The translations under genes were made by a program, and so were the position numbers. Positions 58,986-64,000 of a DNA stretch of 64,000 bases are shown here, piece after piece (positions within the stretch are counted from its first letter, which is position 1; each line of letters begins with the position of its first letter). Below the pieces are notes generated by a model. It worked only from the letters and a program-made list of their open reading frames with translations, did no database searches and had not been told where the DNA came from. This DNA is from Sphagnum magellanicum. Lineage: Eukaryota; Streptophyta; Sphagnopsida; Sphagnales; Sphagnaceae. The stretch spans positions 16,817,349 through 16,881,348 of the forward strand of contig CM038918.1 of NCBI GenBank assembly GCA_021904315.1. The letters run 5' to 3'.

Positions 58986-59335
58986 GTTTTCCAGGTCAAA
59001 AAATGATCTTTTTTTGTTTTTCCTCCTTTTTTTTTCTTTTTTGGGCGAGACCATGTGTTTTTCAGGTCAAAAAATGATGGGTTTTTTTTTTTTTTCTTTT
59101 TTGACAATTTTGTGATGTAGCCAAAGTGATGATCATACATGTGAAGATTTAGCCAAATGGTTTTCCAGGTCAAAAAATGATCTTTTTTTGTTTTTCCTCC
59201 TTTTTTTTCTTTTTTGGGCGAGATCATGTGTTTTTCAGGTCAAAAAATGATTTTTTTATTTTTTTTTTTGGGGACAATTTTGTGATGTAGCCAAAGTGAT
59301 GTTATCATACATGTGAAGATTTAGCCAAATTTTGC
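58986..59335. repeat. ~174-bp tandem duplication containing part of the dispersed repeat
   Basis: Two direct copies start with GGTTTTCCAGGTCAAAAAATGATC at about 58986 and 59159. Each has two T-rich tracts, GGGCGAGA(C/T)CATGTG, GACAATTTTGTGATGTAGCC and CATACATGTGAAGATTTAGCC. The right end of each unit is the reverse of the GGCTA...ACATCACAAAATTG half of the dispersed repeat. Confidence 0.8.
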
Positions 59336-59599
59336 AACAAGCTGAATATGAGAATAGAAAGATTTAAACATCCTTCTATATTTTTGGCTACCTACTTGAA
59401 CCATGTATAGAAATCTGGTGATTATTATTCCTAAATTTTGGTTGAATTTTGGCTATTGAAAATCTCAAAAAACTCTTGAATTAGTCACTTTAAATTTAAG
59501 TTTTTCCTTTTTGACTATATATTGCCAACAAAAATAAAGGCTAGGTCACACATGTAGAGGATTATTTTTTGAAAACATGGCCCTAATTCACCAGATTGT

Positions 59600-59770
59600 T
59601 TTTTTTCTTTAAAACCAAATCACCAGATTTCTACAACAAGTTCCAGCAGAACAACAAAATATAAAAGGATTCTTAAACTCTTTTACTTTCATATCTGGTC
59701 TATAGCCAAATTTGGCTAAACCTTCTTGTCAATGATTTCCAGTTTGACTACATCACAAAATTGAAAAACA
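59600..59770. repeat. dispersed AGCCAAATTTGGCTA-family repeat copy
   Basis: It contains CAAGTTCCAGCAGAACAAC, AAGGATTCTTAAACTC, TATAGCCAAATTTGGCTAAACC and GACTACATCACAAAATTG. It is one of the better-preserved short copies. Confidence 0.7.
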
Positions 59771-60340
59771 AAAAAACACACTAACCAAAAAAAATAAAAT
59801 TGAATTTTAGCATTTTCTGATTTTATTTTTTTGTGTGCTAGACTCGGAGATTCAAAACCAAAGGGATAAAAACTTGAATTGGCCAATGATGTCATGTTAG
59901 GGTAAAAGGGTGGGAAGCAAGGTAAATGTGTAGAGATATCTTAACCTTGAGATTAAATATCTTCATTTTTTCTAGATTTGAGATCAAGTTAGGATAGAAT
60001 AAGAAAGTTATTTTGACTCTTTGATTTCAATGGGTTAAAATACCCCTTTCATGTTCATAAACGCATATAATAGTATTAAACCAAAGATGTTGACTTTCAT
60101 TTTTAAAAGCACACAAAATGTGGGGAAAAAAATAAAAACCAACTTTCATAATCTTCCTCAAATTATATATTAGGGTAGCATAACAATTCCCAAAACTATT
60201 CCAAAAAAAATTTAAATGAGGATTTTTCTCAAATTGCAATAAATAAAAGCTTTGTTCAACCTTAATACGGTGCCCAAAATTATGCCTACTAAGCCTTGGT
60301 GTGAATCTAGCTTTAAGCTTCAATAGATTCTAACCATAAA
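59771..60340. other. AT-rich spacer
   Basis: No feature was seen. The open frame 60323-60027 (minus) has no recognisable domain. Confidence 0.4.
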
Positions 60341-61150
60341 TGAAATATTAAAAAGATTTTAATTGTAAGCTTCAAGTTATGTTGAAAATATTTTAACACA
60401 AAATCAAAAAATAAAAATAAAAATTCTAACCCCAAGCTAAAGTGCTAAATATTTTTAACCCCAAACCAAAGAAAGATTCTAACTTTACACTAGAATAGTA
60501 GCAAGATTTAAACCTTTAACCTAAACTGATTCTAACCTTAAGCCAAAATATTTAATTTTTTAAACTTTGGCATCAATGCTAAAACTATTTTAACCCTAAG
60601 CCAAAATAATAAAAATTTCTAACTCCAAGCCAAAGTGGCAAAAATATTCTACATCTAAGCCAAAATAATTTTTAAAAGTAACCGTAGGCTGAAATATATT
60701 ATAATCATAGGCCTAAGAAGATTTTAAACTTAAGCAAAAAAAAAATTTTAAACCTAAATGTTAAGAAAATTCTAACCCTAAGTCAAAATGGTAAAAAATT
60801 TCTAATCCTGAAAAAAAATAATAAAAGATTTGAACCTTAAGCCTAAATGCTAGAAATGTTTTTAGCCCTATGCCAAAGTATTAACAAAATTTCTAACCAT
60901 AGGTTATATAATTTTTAAAAAATAACCTTAAATCAAATTTCAGCCCAAGGCCAAAGTTTCAAAAGTACTTTAATTGCAAGTCAAAATGTTTAAAAAGCTT
61001 CTAAGTTTATGTAAAATTGCTAAAACGCCACTCATTCTGTCTCAAGATGTATAATGTTTAATCTTGGAAGCACTTTTTCATTATTTTCATATGATAAGAT
61101 GAATACATCTTAGAATACATCCTAAATTTGAACCCTAAGCCAAACAAAAC
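60341..61150. repeat. degenerate ~40-bp tandem array built on AACCCTAAGCCAAAAT
   Basis: About fifteen loosely repeated units alternate a phrase like TTCTAACCCTAAGCCAAA with a TAATAAAAATTT-type spacer. The TAACCCTAAG core resembles the plant telomere complement but the spacing is that of a decayed minisatellite, not a telomere tract. Confidence 0.6.
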
Positions 61151-62392
61151 TCCAAACTTGAATTGCTTTGAATATGGCCCTTTTGGTTTTCCATAGCTAA
61201 ACAACCTAGCCTAAGCTTCCCAAGAGACCTAGCCTTATTTGATTCGCCTTTGACTACCGTATGGTACGACGCTATTGGGCCAAAAAAGTTTCTTATTTCT
61301 TGGTGCCATGTGGCACATTGGATGTGTTTCCATGACTATCCATTACAACTACAAGCATAAGGGGTGCAATTGCAAATGACATTTATGACTATACCACATA
61401 TATGTTTCATGGTAAATATGACATAAATGTTTGGATTACATAATCATGTAGTTATGTCGAGTCATATATGGTGGTTAGGATTACAATGCCAATCATTTTT
61501 CTAGTCTTTTTTTATCATCTTTTGGTGTGTTGTTAGTCCATGCAATCGACATTCTTACCATTAAGGAGTTTTTTTAAATAACATTTTTTTTAACCCACAA
61601 GATTATTTCTTGGGTTAAGAAATCTAGGCAACCAATGACATTTATAAAGTTATTTTTGAAAGCCTCATGACAAGGTGCATTGAGGATTCTTCTTTAGTTG
61701 CATGGGTAAGCTTGGAGTTCCAATTGAACTTATTAATATAACTAAAATTTTGTTTGTGGGAGCCTCATCTAGCATCATGGCTAATGGGAACGTCACAAGG
61801 GAGTTTGCAATTGAATAAAAGGTCCCTCAAAGGTGACCACTAGCCCCTTATTTATCTTTTCTTGTGGGACATGCACTTAACTAAATAAGTGCCATAATCA
61901 TTTTTTGAAAATAATGCATTCATTATCAATAATGGATTTTTGAAGTTCAAAAATATGGACTAGTCAATTGTTTAGATTGTTAAGAAATTTTTAAATTTAT
62001 ATTGAATTCAATTTCAAATTGTCTATAGTGACTAAAAATGGGTTGAAAAATGAAATCATAAACTTAATTGTAAATTGTTTTTTTGTGAAACCCTAACCAA
62101 ATGATAGTTATGAACTTTTGAAGGGTTCAAATTACACCTTATTTTCAAAAGTCCTTTTGAAATGATTTTTTTTGTTTGAAATATCCAAATGGGGTTTTAT
62201 TTTTATGAACATTATTTGTTTTTCTTTTAGGATTTCCAAAGTGGTTTCATCATACCAATTGACAACATTTTTCAATATGGGTTGTGACCTAGTTTTAAAA
62301 GGTTTCATAAATGAATGAAACTTTAATAGTCAAAGATTACACTAATGAAATCTTAAAATTTAAAACCATATCCATATAGATTATTTATAAAG
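61151..62392. other. gene-free AT-rich stretch
   Basis: No coding feature and no clear repeat structure was seen. Confidence 0.4.
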
Positions 62393-62545
62393 CTTGCTAA
62401 GTAATCTAAGGAATGTTATATCTATCTAAAATGAACCATTAAACTTGCTAGGCATTCTAGGGAATGTTATATCTACCTAAAATGAACCATTAAACTTGCT
62501 AGGCATTCTAGGGAATGTTGTATCTACCTAAAATGAGCCACTATA
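62393..62545. repeat. 51-bp tandem repeat, three copies
   Basis: Copies at about 62393-62443, 62444-62494 and 62495-62545 share CTTGCTAGGCATTCTAGGGA, ATGTTATATCTACCTAAAATG and AACCATT. To the right, up to about 63000, short degenerate phrases of the type GCTACCTAAGG and GGCTATGTAA recur without fixed period. Confidence 0.8.
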
Positions 62546-63131
62546 CTATGCATACACCTTTGTAAGTTCTATAGGCTACTTAAAGGCTATGTAAACTACC
62601 TAAAGGGTGATGTAAACTACCCTAAGGGTTGTTGTAAGTTACCTTAAGGGCTATCTAGGTTACATAAGTCCCTACTTAGGGTACATAAGCTACCTAAGGT
62701 GTACCTAGGGAGAACATAAGGTTATATAAAGTTTATATAGCTACTTAAGGTCAACATAACTTTAATTACTTAAAGACCATGTAAAATACTTAGGGTGTAC
62801 ATAGGGGTTACATAATTTACATAAGGCTTACCTCAAGGCTATGAAAGATACTTAAAGACTATGTAAGCTACCTAAGGCTACCTAAAAACTATGTAGGCTA
62901 CCTAGATTACCCAAGGTGTAATGAGGGGCAACATAGCCTACCCATCATCTATTTAGGAACAACAATATAGGTCTACCTAGGGTTTAATTACCTATTTACT
63001 TACGACATAACTAGTTATAGATTTACTTATGTACATACCTACTTATTCACAACAAACCTATTTACCTACCTCTTAATCCCACTTTCTACAACCTATCTAA
63101 CAATGACATCAAAACAAACCTATCTATATAT

Positions 63132-64000
63132 TGTATTGGACTACTTCAACTAGTAATGAAACATGATGATTACATAATGATTGCATAGTGACATAACTTA
63201 GTTAAGGTGAAATGACTAATTAAGGTGGGGTTATTGAAAGTAGTTAGGTTTCATTAATTATTAGAGTAGGAAAGTAACTAGGTTACTTTCACAAGGTTGA
63301 ATTACTTTCTTTACTTATATTAGTTTGGTTATTTGTGGTTTGGTCTTTTAGTTAAATACCTTGATGTTGATGGTTTGGTTCTATTTTCTTCATTACACAA
63401 GTTTGTGTATTTCATGTGATAAGAACCTTAAGGAGTTCGTGATGTTATGTTTCGTGTTATGAGCATCATGTTGTAGTTTCCTTTCAATAAAGATTTATAT
63501 TTGCACTTGAGTAGATCTCCTATTTGTTAACATGGTATCAGAGCTTAGGTTGTTGAATGAAAAAGTTGAAAGAGATTTAGAGCTAGAAAGTCTCTAGAAC
63601 TAAAGCTTGAAAGTCTTTAGTAATATCATAGGAGTTTGTCAAGTGCAAAAAGAAATGGGGAAAGGAAAGAATGTGAAGAGAAAGAAAAGAAAAGAAAAGA
63701 GGTGAGGGGAGATTAACATATCAAGGTTGTGGAAGTAAAATCTTTAAATCTAGATCTAGATCTACTGTGAAAGATCTTGGAATGAAATTTGGAGACATTA
63801 TAAAAGACTATAAGAGGCTTCTATTCTCAAATTTTCAAAAGAAAAGGATATGTTTTGTGAGAGTTATGAGCCTTTGAAAACTCTATGCCAGATCTGGTTT
63901 TTTGGTCATATTTCCTTTTTTTGAGCTTTTTTAGATTTATAGCTTTGGGATCATATAGATCATAAAAGAATATATATGTGAGAGAAATTTCATGTCATTT
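63132..64000 (+). mobile_element. probable Copia-type retrotransposon, 5' LTR and primer-binding site, cut by window end
   Basis: TGGTATCAGAGC at 63533-63544 is the classic plant primer-binding site complementary to the 3' end of initiator tRNA-Met. It directly follows TTAACA, the expected CA end of an LTR at 63532. The upstream sequence includes a poly-A-signal-like CAATAAAG (63485). A TG start near 63132 would give an LTR of about 400 bp, but other starts (for example 63235) are possible. After the site lies a purine-rich leader; no gag frame of useful length is seen before the window ends. Type assignment rests on the primer site. Confidence 0.65.

Noticed and set aside
63132..63532. Exact 5' limit of the Copia-type LTR
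   Set aside because: Several TG dinucleotides would serve as the start; without the 3' LTR or a target duplication the limit cannot be fixed, so it is given only as approximate.
1..64000. CRISPR arrays, tRNA or rRNA genes
   Set aside because: No regularly spaced unique-spacer repeats were seen, and no cloverleaf-type or rRNA-like sequence was noticed; this is a plant nuclear region. A tRNAscan run could still find a gene missed by eye.

Overview
This is nuclear DNA from a land plant. Spliced genes with GT-AG introns lie in long AT-rich intergenic stretches, short TTTAGGG (Arabidopsis-type telomere) motifs recur, and the proteins are plant types: a four-finger C2H2 factor, an organelle-type histidyl-tRNA synthetase, a pectate lyase, and a ferritin-like protein with a plant-type N-terminal extension. 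The exact lineage cannot be settled from this window. Exon boundaries below were read by eye and checked for phase, not predicted by a program.

Layout. 1-1.9 kb: repeat DNA. 1.9-4.6 kb (minus): C2H2 zinc-finger factor, three exons, with a repeat-bearing upstream region to 6 kb. 6-12.5 kb: no gene, LTR-like debris. 12.5-17.0 kb (minus): complete 12-exon organellar histidyl-tRNA synthetase. 19.35-22.1 kb (plus): 10-exon dCMP deaminase, divergent from the synthetase; the shared region carries telo-box motifs and a 178-bp duplication. 22.3-34 kb: AT-rich intergenic DNA with a solo LTR (28.5-29.4 kb) flanked by a 5-bp target duplication and a ~50-bp minisatellite. 35.1-37.4 kb (minus): seven-exon ferritin-like protein whose ferroxidase residues are nearly all replaced. 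38-42 kb: AT-rich. 42-46.8 kb: a duplicated ~330-bp segment, uncertain ORFs, and a two-exon gene with a SAP-like N-terminus. 48.2-49.7 kb: rearranged, inverted, broken partial copy of the ferritin-like locus. 51.1-53.8 kb (minus): five-exon pectate lyase. 54.3-64 kb: tandem and dispersed repeats, ending in what looks like the 5' LTR and primer-binding site of a Copia retrotransposon running off the window.

The genes are unrelated housekeeping, cell-wall and regulatory genes; there is no operon-like logic. The most unusual item is the ferritin-fold gene without a recognisable ferroxidase centre, together with its degraded copy 11-15 kb away. The second theme is repeats: at least eight dispersed copies of an element centred on AGCCAAATTTGGCTA, several local tandem duplications inside promoters and introns, and telomere-like motifs clustered at genes.
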